Positions 48,123-57,431 are shown, numbered from the stretch's first letter. The stretch: 64,000 nucleotides of DNA from JANQIO01 sp038746745 (GCA_038746745.1 JBCDKJ010000009.1:14849-78848), one strand, 5' to 3'. A program made the numbers and translations. Notes: generated by a model not told the origin, from the sequence alone.

Positions 48123-48572
48123 ATGATCAAGTCACTGCTATCACTGTTCGGCGCTAAAGAAAGCATCGATGCAGAGGCGCTGGAGCATCAACGCAATCTC
48201 GCCGCTGCGGCACTGCTCATAGAAATGACGCGTGCGGACTACAGCGTGGACGACGCCGAGAAACGGACACTAGCGGCAGCGCTGCAGGAGAGTTTGGCGG
48301 TCAGTGAAGCGGAAATCACAGAGCTGGTCTCGCTGGCGGAAGCGGCTGCAGACAAAGCGACGTCCCTCTATGAGTTCACGCGACTGATCAACGATCATTA
48401 CAGCCCCGATGAAAAACGCAGCCTGATTCACTGCATGTGGCGGGTGGCCTATGCAGATGGCAATCTGGACAAGTACGAAGAGCGGCTGATCCGGCAGGTC
48501 TCAGACCTGATTCACGTGTCACACAAGGATTTCATTCGAATAAAAATGGAAGTGGCGGAATCCGCGGGCTAG
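48123..48572 (+). CDS. TerB-like (tellurite resistance B) domain protein
   Basis: The protein has 149 residues, all helical. The TerB fold is shown by 'AAALLIEMTRADYSVDDAEK' and 'IHCMWRVAYADGNLDKYEER', where the acidic clusters E-x-x-x-x-D and A-D-G-x-x-D bind metal. Stand-alone TerB proteins are common and mostly uncharacterised; they seem to act near membranes in stress responses. No other ter gene is nearby. Confidence 0.85.
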   Translation: MIKSLLSLFGAKESIDAEALEHQRNLAAAALLIEMTRADYSVDDAEKRTLAAALQESLAVSEAEITELVSLAEAAADKATSLYEFTRLINDHYSPDEKRSLIHCMWRVAYADGNLDKYEERLIRQVSDLIHVSHKDFIRIKMEVAESAG

Positions 48573-48585
48573 CGCGAAGACTGCT

Positions 48586-49086
48586 TTAATCGCCGCTGTT
48601 ACGGGAACCCTGTTCCAGTACCGTTACCAGGTCGCTGAATCGCTCGCGGTTATCGTCACTGATATCCATAAGCACTCTGTGTGCTTCCAACACCTTGATG
48701 CGCACTGACTCGGGATCTTCGCTGACTGCAGGGATATCGGCAGCGAGGTCGTCCTCATGCAAGTGCTCCGCGCGAATATCGAACAGTTTACCCACGCCCA
48801 TACTCTCCAGCAGTCTATTGATACCGCTGCTGCAGGAATACACCACCGGCTGCAGTCCGTACTGGTCACGGCTCTGCAGGGCCAGCTTTGCCAGCAGCCC
48901 CAGCGTGGTGCTGTCCATGCCATCGGTGTCACAGAGGTCGACGGTCACGCTTTCAAAGTCCGGGTTGGAAAACATGCCCTTGAAATACTCTTCGATTGAA
49001 CTGCAGAGATCGACGCGCACGTCACCCACTAGCTTCAGCGCATACGCGCCGTGATGCTCTGCAGCGAGAATACGCCCCGGGCTCAC
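48586..49086 (-). CDS. STAS-domain anti-sigma factor antagonist
   Basis: The protein has 166 residues. The STAS domain covers about 10-110, with the phosphorylatable Ser in 'TDGMDSTTLGLLAKLA'. The last 50 residues are a helical extension. The ATG overlaps the stop of the response-regulator phosphatase gene, which should remove the phosphate from this Ser. Such a pair controls an anti-sigma factor or kinase by partner switching (compare HsbA/HsbR). The switch target is not in the window. Confidence 0.88.
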   Translation of the reverse strand: MSPGRILAAEHHGAYALKLVGDVRVDLCSSIEEYFKGMFSNPDFESVTVDLCDTDGMDSTTLGLLAKLALQSRDQYGLQPVVYSCSSGINRLLESMGVGKLFDIRAEHLHEDDLAADIPAVSEDPESVRIKVLEAHRVLMDISDDNRERFSDLVTVLEQGSRNSGD

Positions 49087-50279
49087 TACACTGCCCTGCT
49101 GCGGGCGTGCTCTACGTAGAGCGCGGCGATATCGTCGGGCACAGACTCTACCTGCCCCAGGCCGAGCCTCGCGGATATTTGCAGAGGCGTCTGAAACCCA
49201 TGGGAAAAGGCTTCGAGGAAAAATTTTTCCTTGTCCACCAGATTGTCCGGCGGCAGGATCTCCAGAATTCCGTCGGTAAACAGGGCCAGCATGAAATGCT
49301 CCGGCAGCTCCACTTCGTATTCCGCGTACTGTGCGTCCTCCATAATGCCCACGGCGGTGCCGGCCCCATCCAGATAGCTGGCACCCTGATCTGTCACTAA
49401 TACAGGTAGCGGCAGATGACCCGCAATGCTATAGCGCAAGCTGCGGCTTTTGAGGTCGATCAGGCCCATCACCACCGTAGAGAACTTACCAATACCGAGT
49501 TCAAGCAAATCCCGATTGGCGCGATTGAGCATTTCCACTGGACGCATAATGGTGTGGTCATCCAGGTGAATGTAGTCAGAGCGTTTGCGAGCCAACAGGT
49601 TCTTTAACAGGACCGTGACGAACGCAGAGGAAGAGCCGTGGCCGGAGACGTCAGCGATCACGAACACGGCGTGACTATCGCCGACTCTAAAATAATCTGT
49701 GTAATCGCCGCTCAGGTACAGCGAGGGCAACACCGAGTGACTAAAACGAAAGCCGTCTATTTCAACGGGTGATTGCGGCAGCATGCGCATTTGTACGTGA
49801 CGACCTGCTTGCTGGTCTTGCTCCAGTACCTGCACCGTGCCGCGTAGCTCAACGTTGGTCGATTCCAACTGGGCACGGTAGGCCGCGTTCTCGCGACGCA
49901 GCCGACTCTCCTCGGCGCAGCGCGCGACGGATGCCAGCAGTGCGTCCCAGTCGTCGATCGGCTTGTGGAAAAAATCGCGGAACCCAAGGCGCAGTGCCGT
50001 CATGACATCGACGACCTGCTCGTGGGAGGACAGCATAATGGCGGAGATTTCCTGCTGCCGTTCGCTCAGCACTTCAAACACCCCCTCCCAGGAGATGTCC
50101 GGTAAGTCCAGGTCGCACAGAACGACGTCAACATCGTCGTCGATGTCGCCATCCAGTCCGGGGTCAACCTGGGAAGATATTTCGACGTAATAGCCCTGCG
50201 CTACCAGCCGGTCGGCGATAGCGTTTGCGATCTGGGAGTCTTTCTCAAGCAGCAAGATTTTGCCGCTTCGCTCAGCCAT
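49086..50279 (-). CDS. Response regulator with PP2C (SpoIIE-type) phosphatase output
   Basis: The protein has 397 residues. Residues 5-125 form a receiver (phosphoacceptor Asp in 'VVLCDLDLPD', conserved Lys in 'FFHKPID'). A coiled coil (130-165) leads to the phosphatase (about 175-390) with metal-binding Asps in 'YLSGDYTDYFRV', 'FVIADVSGHGSSSAFV' and 'LALFTDGILE'. It resembles HsbR/RssB-type regulators without a kinase domain. Its substrate is probably the STAS protein encoded by the next gene. Confidence 0.92.
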   Translation of the reverse strand: MAERSGKILLLEKDSQIANAIADRLVAQGYYVEISSQVDPGLDGDIDDDVDVVLCDLDLPDISWEGVFEVLSERQQEISAIMLSSHEQVVDVMTALRLGFRDFFHKPIDDWDALLASVARCAEESRLRRENAAYRAQLESTNVELRGTVQVLEQDQQAGRHVQMRMLPQSPVEIDGFRFSHSVLPSLYLSGDYTDYFRVGDSHAVFVIADVSGHGSSSAFVTVLLKNLLARKRSDYIHLDDHTIMRPVEMLNRANRDLLELGIGKFSTVVMGLIDLKSRSLRYSIAGHLPLPVLVTDQGASYLDGAGTAVGIMEDAQYAEYEVELPEHFMLALFTDGILEILPPDNLVDKEKFFLEAFSHGFQTPLQISARLGLGQVESVPDDIAALYVEHARSRAV

Positions 50280-50379
50280 AGGCCACGCTTCCTTACTTGT
50301 CGCAGAACACTACGCCCACCGCTATGGGCCTGCAAGGCGACCGCTGCAGGAATGCCAATAATTTCACAAATTGCGCGGC

Positions 50380-51123
50380 CTACTCGTCCCAGTCGAAGTC
50401 GTCTTCAAAGTCTGAGAAGCTGTCTTCCACGACACCGCCCCGCACAAAGTACTCCCGCTGCTGCAGATAGGCATCACGAATAAAAATGTAGCGATCACCC
50501 GTTATCAAACCCTCTGCTGTGGTGAGCGCTGCGCGATTGTCCACAATCTCTGCTGCGAACAGCCAGTTACGCGTAGTGTTGTCTGTTACCTGCCACTGCA
50601 GGCTTGCCACGGTATCGAAGGAGGTGCCAATGGCGCTGCGCACTGTGCGGGGGCCAAAGAAGGGCAGCATCAGGTAGGGGCCGCGGTCTACCCCCCAGAT
50701 AGCGAGGGTGTGGCCGAAGTCTGTGCGGTATGGGTTCAGCCCCATTTCGCTGGCAACATCCACAAACCCAAACATGCCCACTGTAGAGTTCACAACAAAG
50801 CGGCCACCATTCTGCGCCATGTTTCCGAAGCGCCCCTGCAAGCCCGCGTTAAGCGCACCGTTCAGATCATAGAGGTTGGCAAAGAAGTTGCCCATGCCAC
50901 GCCGTGCGAAGGACGGGGTCAGCGTTTTATAGGTGCGAGCCACCGGTGCCAGCACGAAACGGTCTACGCTGTCATTGAAAGCAAAGACCACCCGATTCGC
51001 ACCCTCGAAGGGGTCCGGATTGGCAGGCTCTGCCTGCTGGGCTGCGGCGCTGGGTATCCCAGCGATGCTGGCAGCAGCAACCGTGAGCCCTATAAGCGTC
51101 ACTCGACGCAGGCTTTGTTTCAT
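50380..51123 (-). CDS. mlaA: MlaA/VacJ family outer-membrane lipid transport protein
   Basis: The protein has 247 residues. The MlaA signature runs 'NPDPFEGANRVVFAFNDSVD', 'DLNGALNAGLQGRF' and 'WGVDRGPYLMLPFFGPRTVR'. It removes misplaced phospholipids from the outer leaflet and passes them to MlaC. The signal peptide ends 'IPSAAAQQAEP' and contains no lipobox cysteine, whereas classical MlaA is a lipoprotein. The C-terminus is very acidic. No mlaBCDEF genes adjoin it. Confidence 0.9.
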   Translation of the reverse strand: MKQSLRRVTLIGLTVAAASIAGIPSAAAQQAEPANPDPFEGANRVVFAFNDSVDRFVLAPVARTYKTLTPSFARRGMGNFFANLYDLNGALNAGLQGRFGNMAQNGGRFVVNSTVGMFGFVDVASEMGLNPYRTDFGHTLAIWGVDRGPYLMLPFFGPRTVRSAIGTSFDTVASLQWQVTDNTTRNWLFAAEIVDNRAALTTAEGLITGDRYIFIRDAYLQQREYFVRGGVVEDSFSDFEDDFDWDE

Positions 51124-51201
51124 TTTTTGTATAGATATTGCGGATGTTTATAGTAGGCCACGCCCACCGGACCTCGCAAGCGTCGTTAGTCAGTGACAGC
51201 T

Positions 51202-51999
51202 CTAGCCAGGGCGCACACCCGCCAGAACATCTGTACGCTGAAACTCTGCCAGCATACGTGCCCCAAAGTCGACGATTGAGGTGACAGAATCGGCGTTCAT
51301 CTCAGCGGCCAATTGCTCCAGTAGCTGACGCCCGGAGCGTGTTTCATTTTCTGCAAGCAATTCCAGCAGGCGTGAGGTCGCAGCATTGGATTCGATGAAG
51401 CGCACTTTCTCTGACCGATCGCGATAGACCACGAGGTACGTCGGATCAGAGGGCGGCTCATCGGGTTCTACGCCCGGCCCCAACTTGTGCACGGGAAAAG
51501 CATAACGCAGGTTCATCACCAGCGGAGACAGTACCGGAACGCCTTCTACCGGGTCTGCCTCTGTGTCGATACCTTGTGCAGGGAAGTCATCTGTAGACAC
51601 ATCCAGCGCCAGTTCTACCCACTCATAGTGGGCCAGCTCCACCAGAAACGGGGGGTCCACCGGGGACGGTTTGTGCCCCTGCATCAGATAATTGAGAAAC
51701 TCCTGGGAAATCTCCAGAAAGAAGGGTGAATCACAGCGGTAGCTGACAATAAAATCTCGCACCATGCGATGCCAGTCTTCGTCGCGGTACAAGCTGCGAA
51801 GAACGGGAAAACCTCCGCTCAGGAAGCTCTCAATATTGTTGTAAACGAGGTCGTTGTAAATCTTCATGCGCCGACCCTCGATGCCCGCGGGTGCGGCTAC
51901 CTCAGCCGGGTTGCGAACATGTCCTGCAAAGGCTTTCTGCAGTGCCACTAGAGACTCTGGGGCGTCTGCGCCGGTGTCTTCGGATATTGACTCAGGCAT
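51202..51999 (-). CDS. bufC: DUF2063 protein, BufC/HvfC-type partner
   Basis: The protein has 265 residues. The N-terminal 100 residues match DUF2063 ('LQKAFAGHVRNPAEVA', 'YNDLVYNNIESFLSGGFPVL', 'YRCDSPFFLEISQEFLNYL'), followed by 'HYEWVELALDVS'. The C-terminal about 80 residues resemble a RiPP-recognition-like winged helix. It is the usual partner of the DUF692 enzyme and overlaps its gene by 8 bases. It probably presents the BufA precursor to that enzyme. Confidence 0.88.
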   Translation of the reverse strand: MPESISEDTGADAPESLVALQKAFAGHVRNPAEVAAPAGIEGRRMKIYNDLVYNNIESFLSGGFPVLRSLYRDEDWHRMVRDFIVSYRCDSPFFLEISQEFLNYLMQGHKPSPVDPPFLVELAHYEWVELALDVSTDDFPAQGIDTEADPVEGVPVLSPLVMNLRYAFPVHKLGPGVEPDEPPSDPTYLVVYRDRSEKVRFIESNAATSRLLELLAENETRSGRQLLEQLAAEMNADSVTSIVDFGARMLAEFQRTDVLAGVRPG

Positions 52000-52846
52000 G
52001 CAGCGCTACCTCACCGGGTGCCTGGGCCTGCAAGAGGCGAATCTGGTTAACCTCGGTCAGCAATTCGGCCAGGGGCGGCAGGTTGAAATCCCGCTCCAGC
52101 AAGGTAGGCAATGGTCCACACAATCGATAGGCCTCAGCGAGTAGCTCCCACACCGGCGTAATGACGTCGGCGCCGTGGGTATCCACTTTCAGATCTTCCG
52201 CTTCGTCGTAGTGACCGGCCACGTGAATGTAGCGAGCACGTTCCAGCGGTAGCGAGTGTAAAAATGCCAGAGGATCGTAGCGGTGGTTAATGCTATTGAC
52301 GTAGATGTTGTTGACGTCGAGCAGCAAATCGCAGTCGGCCTCTTCCAGGACCGCTCGGATAAACTCGCTCTCCGTCATATCGGCTTTGGAGACCGCATAG
52401 TAAGAGGCATTCTCCAGCCCGATACGACGGCCGAGAATGTCCTGCACCTCTCTGACGCGTGCAGCAACATGTTTAACGGCGTCTTCCGTAAAAGGGATGG
52501 GCATCAAGTCGTAGAGATGACCGTCATCTGCACAATAGGTGAGATGCTCGGTGTAGATGGGGCAGCCGAAGGTATCCATAAACTCGCCAATCGATGAGAC
52601 GAGTTCCCGGTCTACCGGCTCAAAGCCACCAATGTTGAGTGACAGCCCATGCAGGCTGATGGTGTAGCGTTCAGCCAGCTCGCGAAACTGTCGCCCGAAG
52701 CGGCCACCTACACCTATCCAGTTCTCAGGCGCCACTTCCATAAAATCGACGCTTCCCTGCGCCATATCTGACAACGAGCCCAGAAGGGCTCGTCGCAGTC
52801 CGAGTCCAGCTCCCTGGAATCCCGGTGTATTGCTTTCTGTCGTCAT
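51992..52846 (-). CDS. bufB: DUF692 multinuclear iron oxidase (BufB/HvfB)
   Basis: The protein has 284 residues from ATG 52846. The TIM barrel carries the metal ligands of the family: His in 'ISLHGLSLNIGG', 'IYTEHLTYCAD', Glu in 'GLENASYY', Asp/Asn in 'LLLDVNNIYVNSINH', 'IHVAGHYDEAED', 'DTHGADV' and 'LLERDFN'. Such MNIO enzymes modify cysteines of precursor peptides. Here the precursor is the adjacent EGKCG-repeat protein, 33 bases upstream. Confidence 0.92.
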   Translation of the reverse strand: MTTESNTPGFQGAGLGLRRALLGSLSDMAQGSVDFMEVAPENWIGVGGRFGRQFRELAERYTISLHGLSLNIGGFEPVDRELVSSIGEFMDTFGCPIYTEHLTYCADDGHLYDLMPIPFTEDAVKHVAARVREVQDILGRRIGLENASYYAVSKADMTESEFIRAVLEEADCDLLLDVNNIYVNSINHRYDPLAFLHSLPLERARYIHVAGHYDEAEDLKVDTHGADVITPVWELLAEAYRLCGPLPTLLERDFNLPPLAELLTEVNQIRLLQAQAPGEVALHA

Positions 52847-52879
52847 GACAGTGCAATCAAGCAAGAAGTACGGTGGCTT

Positions 52880-53245
52880 TTAGCCGCCGCACTTACCTTC
52901 GCCGCACTTGCCCTCAGACTCGGACTTTTCGCCGCCGCACTTGCCTTCACCGCACTTGCCTTCCGACATGGTCTTCTCGCCGCCGCACTTGCCTTCACCG
53001 CACTTGCCTTCGGCTGACTTTTCTTCACCGCACTTGCCTTCGCCGCACTTACCTTCGGCTTCTTTCTCACCGCCGCACTTGCCTTCGCCACACTTGCCTT
53101 CCATGCCGAAGTTCACGAGGTCATAGCCACCGCTAAGCTGATTCGCCGCAAAGGGGTTGGTGTCGGCAGATACGACCGGGCTAACCGCTGAGGCCAGGAA
53201 CGCAGCACCCAGTGCCGCCGCGAGAGGTTTCTTTGAATGTGCCAT
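52880..53245 (-). CDS. bufA: Bufferin-type metallophore precursor (BufA1/HvfA)
   Basis: The protein has 121 residues. A signal peptide ('AAALGAAFLASAVSPVVSA') precedes a linker ('NPFAANQLSGGYDLVNFGM') and then five double repeats, each EGKCGEGKCG, separated by short Glu/Lys/Ser spacers. This gives ten EGKCG motifs and ten cysteines. In related systems the MNIO enzyme converts EGKCG cysteines to oxazolone/thioamide-type groups that bind copper, and the product is exported to the periplasm. AGGAG lies 8 bases upstream. Confidence 0.92.
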   Translation of the reverse strand: MAHSKKPLAAALGAAFLASAVSPVVSADTNPFAANQLSGGYDLVNFGMEGKCGEGKCGGEKEAEGKCGEGKCGEEKSAEGKCGEGKCGGEKTMSEGKCGEGKCGGEKSESEGKCGEGKCGG

Positions 53246-53261
53246 TTGTAGACTCCTGTAA

Positions 53262-53278
53262 ACCGTTTCGAAAACGGT
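53262..53278. promoter_or_regulatory. Perfect palindrome in the bufA leader
   Basis: ACCGTTT-CGA-AAACGGT, a 17-bp perfect inverted repeat, lies 17-33 bases upstream of the bufA start, next to the ribosome site. It may be an operator for a metal or stress regulator, or an mRNA hairpin affecting translation. Confidence 0.4.
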
Positions 53279-53657
53279 GTTGATTGTGAATGCTGCTTTA
53301 TCAGTTCGCAGCTTTATTCAAATGTTGCTAGTTCGTCAGTCAGTGTGCTCAACGTTGTTAAAGAGCATATTCATGTTCAAGCTATGCCAGTTTTTTCAAC
53401 GTGTCTCATCTGGCACGCAAACTATGACTCGGCAATCACCAACAAGTTTCATGGCCTTGGAAAACATCGTGGTAATAATCCACAAACCAGTCTAATGATT
53501 TGATGAATAAAGAAAGCCCATGAGATCTGCCTGTGGGCAGCAGAGTGACATGGATCAATAAATCCGATCGATAAAACGACAGCGCTTCATTGTGTCCAGG
53601 TTTTGTTTGCTTATCGCCTGATGGGTGTAGGCTGGTGCTTATCACCGGGATAGAAAG
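53279..53657. other. Intergenic region between bufA and hrpA
   Basis: About 380 bp without a convincing gene. A 72-codon frame on the plus strand (53277-53495) has no ribosome site and is not accepted. A possible hrpA terminator (minus strand, GCCCA/TGGGC stem then TTTCTTT, 53505-53538) lies 120 bases past hrpA. No clear -10/-35 pair for buf was found, so an ECF-type promoter is possible. Confidence 0.5.
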
Positions 53658-56600
53658 CTAGCGAGGATTTTCCCGCATCCACTGCTCCGCGCGGTCCCAT
53701 TGTTCGGCGAGGCGCTTGGCAGAGACCGGCAGTGAGGTTCCCAGAGATTGTGCAAAAAAGGATACCCGCAGCTCCTCTATCATCCACCGGTACTGGCGCA
53801 GTTCGGGATTGTTAAGCAAAGCGCTTGGGTGGCTCTTCAGCATGTCGGTCAGCGGTTCCTGCAGAGCGTTGAGCGTTTCAGTATGGGCTGCGTCTTTGCC
53901 GGGCTGCGCGGCTACGCGCTCCAGCCGGATGGCCAGTGCTTTCATGTAGCGGGGATACTGAGAGAACCACTGCCAGGGCGTGGCGAATAGAAAGCCCGGC
54001 GCCAACAGCTGATCGAGCTGGGTTCCCACATCAGCCTTGACATCGCGGTGTGGACCCTGGGCACTGCTGCCGAAATCCGTGACGCGCTTGCGCGCATCCA
54101 CCAGCGGTTTAAGCATGTTGAGCAGAACCCGCTCATAGTCATTGCCCATGTTCACCAGATCTCGACGCCCTTCAGAGAGTGCCTGTGTGAAGCTCTGCGA
54201 GTCTCGTGGCAATGACTCCAGCGGTTCAAGACAGCAGCGCCAGAACACCGCATTAGTGAGGTCGTCCAGCAGCGGCTCTCGCTCCAGCCCGGCACCCGCC
54301 AGCAGCAGGCTGGCGGCATTGTCCTTCAGTAGACTTCGGCGCAGAGTCCGCACCTGCTGCGCAGCCTGTAAGCGCAGCAGTCTGACCACGCCAGCGCGAT
54401 GGCTATTGGCTGCCTGCTGTGGATAGTCACAGTGCACTACCGCTACGCTGTCGCCGCGGTCCTCCAGCGCAGGATACGATTCCACATCCACCCCTGCCTG
54501 ACGGCTGCGGTGCTTTAGGGGCAGGCTGTCTATGCTCCAGCGCGTGAGTTGCGCAGGCATATCCTCGGTAGTATCTGCCACCAGACTGGCGCGAGACTGG
54601 TCTCGGCAGGTCTCCACCAGCGCGGCAAGGTCTCTGCCCTGTTGAATGAGCTTCCCGTCTGCATCCACGATGCGGACATTCATCCTGTAGTAATCGTCCA
54701 GCGCTGCAAGCGGCCAATCGGTGCGATCGATACGCAGACCCGATAGCTCCTGTAGTTGCCCAGCCAGCACATCGGTAAGCGGCCTATCCTGGGGTGTGAC
54801 ATCGAGCAACGCGCGATCCACATAATCTGGAACGGGCACCAGTTGTTTACGCAGCCGCTTCGGCAGCGCCTTGACCAGGGCAATGCACTTCTCGCGCAGC
54901 AGTCCAGGCACCAGCCACTCAAACAGATGGTTTGGAATCCGATTAAGAAGCCCCAGCGGCACAGTGACGCTAACGCCGTCCTCCGGATGACCAGGCTCAA
55001 AGTGATAGCTCAGCGCCAGTTGCATATCCTGCCAGTGCAGATAGTCCGGAAATTGCTGCCCCAATTCTTCGTCCACCGGTCGCAACAGCAGCTTGGCCCG
55101 GGGCATGCGCAGACTGGCATTCGCGCTCGCGTCCTTCTTCAACCAGCTGCGCAGACGATTGGCTGTGGTGACCTGACTGGGTAGACGCTCGTCATAGAAC
55201 TCAAACAGGAGCTCTTCATCTGCCACCAGGTCCCGCCGCCTAGCCTTCGATTCCAGTGTCTGCAGGTCTTCAACCAGGGCGAGGTTATGCCGCAGAAACT
55301 CGGGCGCAGGTTTGATGCGCCCTTCTACCAGCGCCCCGCGAATAAGTAGTTCCCGAGCTACTGTAGGATTCACAGGACCGTAGTGAATGCGCTGCGCATC
55401 TGCCAGTACCAGGCCGAACAGACTGGTACGACGCCGCGCCATGACGCGTCCGCTGCGCATGTGCCAGTAGGGTTCATAATCGTGATGCTTGAGTAAGTCG
55501 GGATTGATATCCAGGGCCCAATCCGGCTCGATTTTAGCCACACAGCGGGCAAATACCTGGGAGGTCTCTACGATCTCCGCCGCCAGCGCCCAGCGCGGCC
55601 GTTTCCTGGCCTGGCTGGAGCCCGGAAAAAGCTGCAGTTTGCGGTTGCGACTGCCGAGGTACTCTCGCCCCTCTTGCCACTGCGCCAGGTTGTCCAGCAA
55701 GCCCGACATCAGGGCACGATGCAGCGACGCATAATCTGCGGCCTCGGTGTTCTGTCGCAGGCGCGCGTCGCGACAGGCAATGGTGAGTTGTCGATGCACG
55801 TCGCGCCATTCGCGCATACGCAGGAACGAGAGGTACTCCCGCTTACACAGCTTGTGCAGCTGATTCTGGCTCAGGCGCTGTCGTTGCTGCTCGTAGTAAT
55901 TCCACAGATTAACAAAGGCCAGGAAATCAGAGCGCTCGTCCCAGAAGCGGCGGTGCGCCTGATCGGCTGCCAGCTGCTTGTCAGCCGGCCGTTCTCGCGG
56001 ATCCTGCACACTCAACGCACTGGCGATAATCAGCAGCTCTCGTAAACACCCGCTGTCCGCCGCCTTCAATAGCATCCGGCTGAAGCGCGGGTCTACGGGC
56101 AAGCGCGCCATGGTCTGACCCAGCGCAGTCAGAGCTCCCTGTTTATCAACCGCGCGCAGTTCCTGCAGCAGTCTGTAACCGTCGCGCACCAGGCGCTGGT
56201 CCGGCGGGTTAATAAAGGGGAAATCGCCCACGTCTCCCAGGCCAAGTTGCAACATTCGTAGAATGACAGCAGCAAGGTTGGTGCGCTGGATTTCAGGTTC
56301 TGTGTACTCGGGGCGCCCGGCAAAATCCTGCTCGCTGTAGAGACGCAGGCAAACGCCGGCGGCAACGCGCCCGCAGCGCCCCTGCCGCTGATTGGCGCTG
56401 GCCTGGGAAATGGGCTCGATAGGCAGGCGCTGCAGCTTGCTGCGCACGCTGTAGCGACTGATCCGGGCATAACCGGTGTCTACCACAAAGCGAATGCCTG
56501 GCACGGTTAAAGATGTCTCAGCGACATTGGTTGCCAACACCACGCGCATACCGCGCCTGCCTCGCGTATCAAATACTCGCTGCTGTTCCGCCTGTGACAA

Positions 56601-57431
56601 CCTGGCGTACAGGGGCAGAACCTCGACATTGCGCAAGTCGGCACGGCGCAGAAGCAGCGCAAGTTCGCGAATCTCCCGCTCACCGCTGAGAAAAACCAGC
56701 GTATCTCCCGGTGTTCCAAATTCACCGTCGACAATGCGTTCGATGGCAGCAGCGGCCTGCTCTACCGCAGCGGCATCGACACCGTCAGGTTCAAGGTAGT
56801 GCGTATCAACAGGAAAGCTGCGGCCCGAGACCTCTATCACAGGTGCATCATCAAAATGCTGCGAAAAGTTCTCTACATCAATGGTGGCGGAGGTGATGAT
56901 GACTTTCAGGTCCGGCCGCCTGGGCAGCAGCTGTTTGAGGTAGCCCAGCAGGAAATCGATGTTAAGGCTGCGCTCGTGTGCCTCGTCGATAATCAATGTG
57001 TCATAGCGCGCGAGACTGCGGTCTGCTTCTATCTCCGCCAGCAGGATACCGTCAGTCATTAACTTGACCCTCGTGTGCTCGCTGAGGGTGTCGCTAAAGC
57101 GGACCTGGTAGCCAACGGTGTCGCCACAGCGCTGGCCCAACTCTTCGGCGATGCGCTGGGCTACGCTGCGAGCTGCCAGTCTGCGCGGCTGCGTATGGCC
57201 AATAAGTTTCCCCTCAGCACCACGCCCCAGTTGCAGGCAGAGCTTCGCAAGCTGGGTAGTCTTGCCAGAGCCTGTTTCACCGGCAACGATAACGAGCTGA
57301 TGCTCACCGAGAGCGGCCGCTACATCATCCAGACGCGCAGTAATCGGCAATTCTGTCGGGAAGGACAGCGCCAGGTCTGCGCGTACGATGTCCGCCGTCG
57401 CGGCGTCTGGTGTGTTAGCGTTATTGCTCAT
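53658..57431 (-). CDS. hrpA: ATP-dependent RNA helicase HrpA
   Basis: The protein has 1257 residues (E. coli 1300). The DEAH helicase core shows motif I 'VAGETGSGKTTQLAKLCL', motif II 'LIIDEAHERSLNID', motif III 'IITSATID', motif V 'VLATNVAETSLTVPGIRFV' and motif VI 'QASANQRQGRCGRVAAG'. The HA2 and OB regions follow, then the long HrpA-specific DUF3418 C-terminus ('RWMIEELRVSFFAQSLGTSL'). It acts on RNA, including stalled or collided ribosomes in enterobacteria. It is divergent from the MaoC gene. Confidence 0.96.
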   Translation of the reverse strand: MSNNANTPDAATADIVRADLALSFPTELPITARLDDVAAALGEHQLVIVAGETGSGKTTQLAKLCLQLGRGAEGKLIGHTQPRRLAARSVAQRIAEELGQRCGDTVGYQVRFSDTLSEHTRVKLMTDGILLAEIEADRSLARYDTLIIDEAHERSLNIDFLLGYLKQLLPRRPDLKVIITSATIDVENFSQHFDDAPVIEVSGRSFPVDTHYLEPDGVDAAAVEQAAAAIERIVDGEFGTPGDTLVFLSGEREIRELALLLRRADLRNVEVLPLYARLSQAEQQRVFDTRGRRGMRVVLATNVAETSLTVPGIRFVVDTGYARISRYSVRSKLQRLPIEPISQASANQRQGRCGRVAAGVCLRLYSEQDFAGRPEYTEPEIQRTNLAAVILRMLQLGLGDVGDFPFINPPDQRLVRDGYRLLQELRAVDKQGALTALGQTMARLPVDPRFSRMLLKAADSGCLRELLIIASALSVQDPRERPADKQLAADQAHRRFWDERSDFLAFVNLWNYYEQQRQRLSQNQLHKLCKREYLSFLRMREWRDVHRQLTIACRDARLRQNTEAADYASLHRALMSGLLDNLAQWQEGREYLGSRNRKLQLFPGSSQARKRPRWALAAEIVETSQVFARCVAKIEPDWALDINPDLLKHHDYEPYWHMRSGRVMARRRTSLFGLVLADAQRIHYGPVNPTVARELLIRGALVEGRIKPAPEFLRHNLALVEDLQTLESKARRRDLVADEELLFEFYDERLPSQVTTANRLRSWLKKDASANASLRMPRAKLLLRPVDEELGQQFPDYLHWQDMQLALSYHFEPGHPEDGVSVTVPLGLLNRIPNHLFEWLVPGLLREKCIALVKALPKRLRKQLVPVPDYVDRALLDVTPQDRPLTDVLAGQLQELSGLRIDRTDWPLAALDDYYRMNVRIVDADGKLIQQGRDLAALVETCRDQSRASLVADTTEDMPAQLTRWSIDSLPLKHRSRQAGVDVESYPALEDRGDSVAVVHCDYPQQAANSHRAGVVRLLRLQAAQQVRTLRRSLLKDNAASLLLAGAGLEREPLLDDLTNAVFWRCCLEPLESLPRDSQSFTQALSEGRRDLVNMGNDYERVLLNMLKPLVDARKRVTDFGSSAQGPHRDVKADVGTQLDQLLAPGFLFATPWQWFSQYPRYMKALAIRLERVAAQPGKDAAHTETLNALQEPLTDMLKSHPSALLNNPELRQYRWMIEELRVSFFAQSLGTSLPVSAKRLAEQWDRAEQWMRENPR

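Noticed and set aside
52880..53100. Possible CRISPR-like array
   Set aside because: The regular repeats encode EGKCG motifs within one long frame with a signal peptide; spacers are not unique and no cas gene is present. No CRISPR array was seen elsewhere.
52873..53136. Repetitive plus-strand frames opposite the bufferin precursor
   Set aside because: They are the mirror of the EGKCG-coding repeats, giving artefactual Arg/Thr/Cys or Pro/His/Leu repeats with no start signal.
53277..53495. 72-codon plus-strand frame between bufA and hrpA
   Set aside because: It has no ribosome site or recognisable domain, and overlaps the expected buf promoter region.
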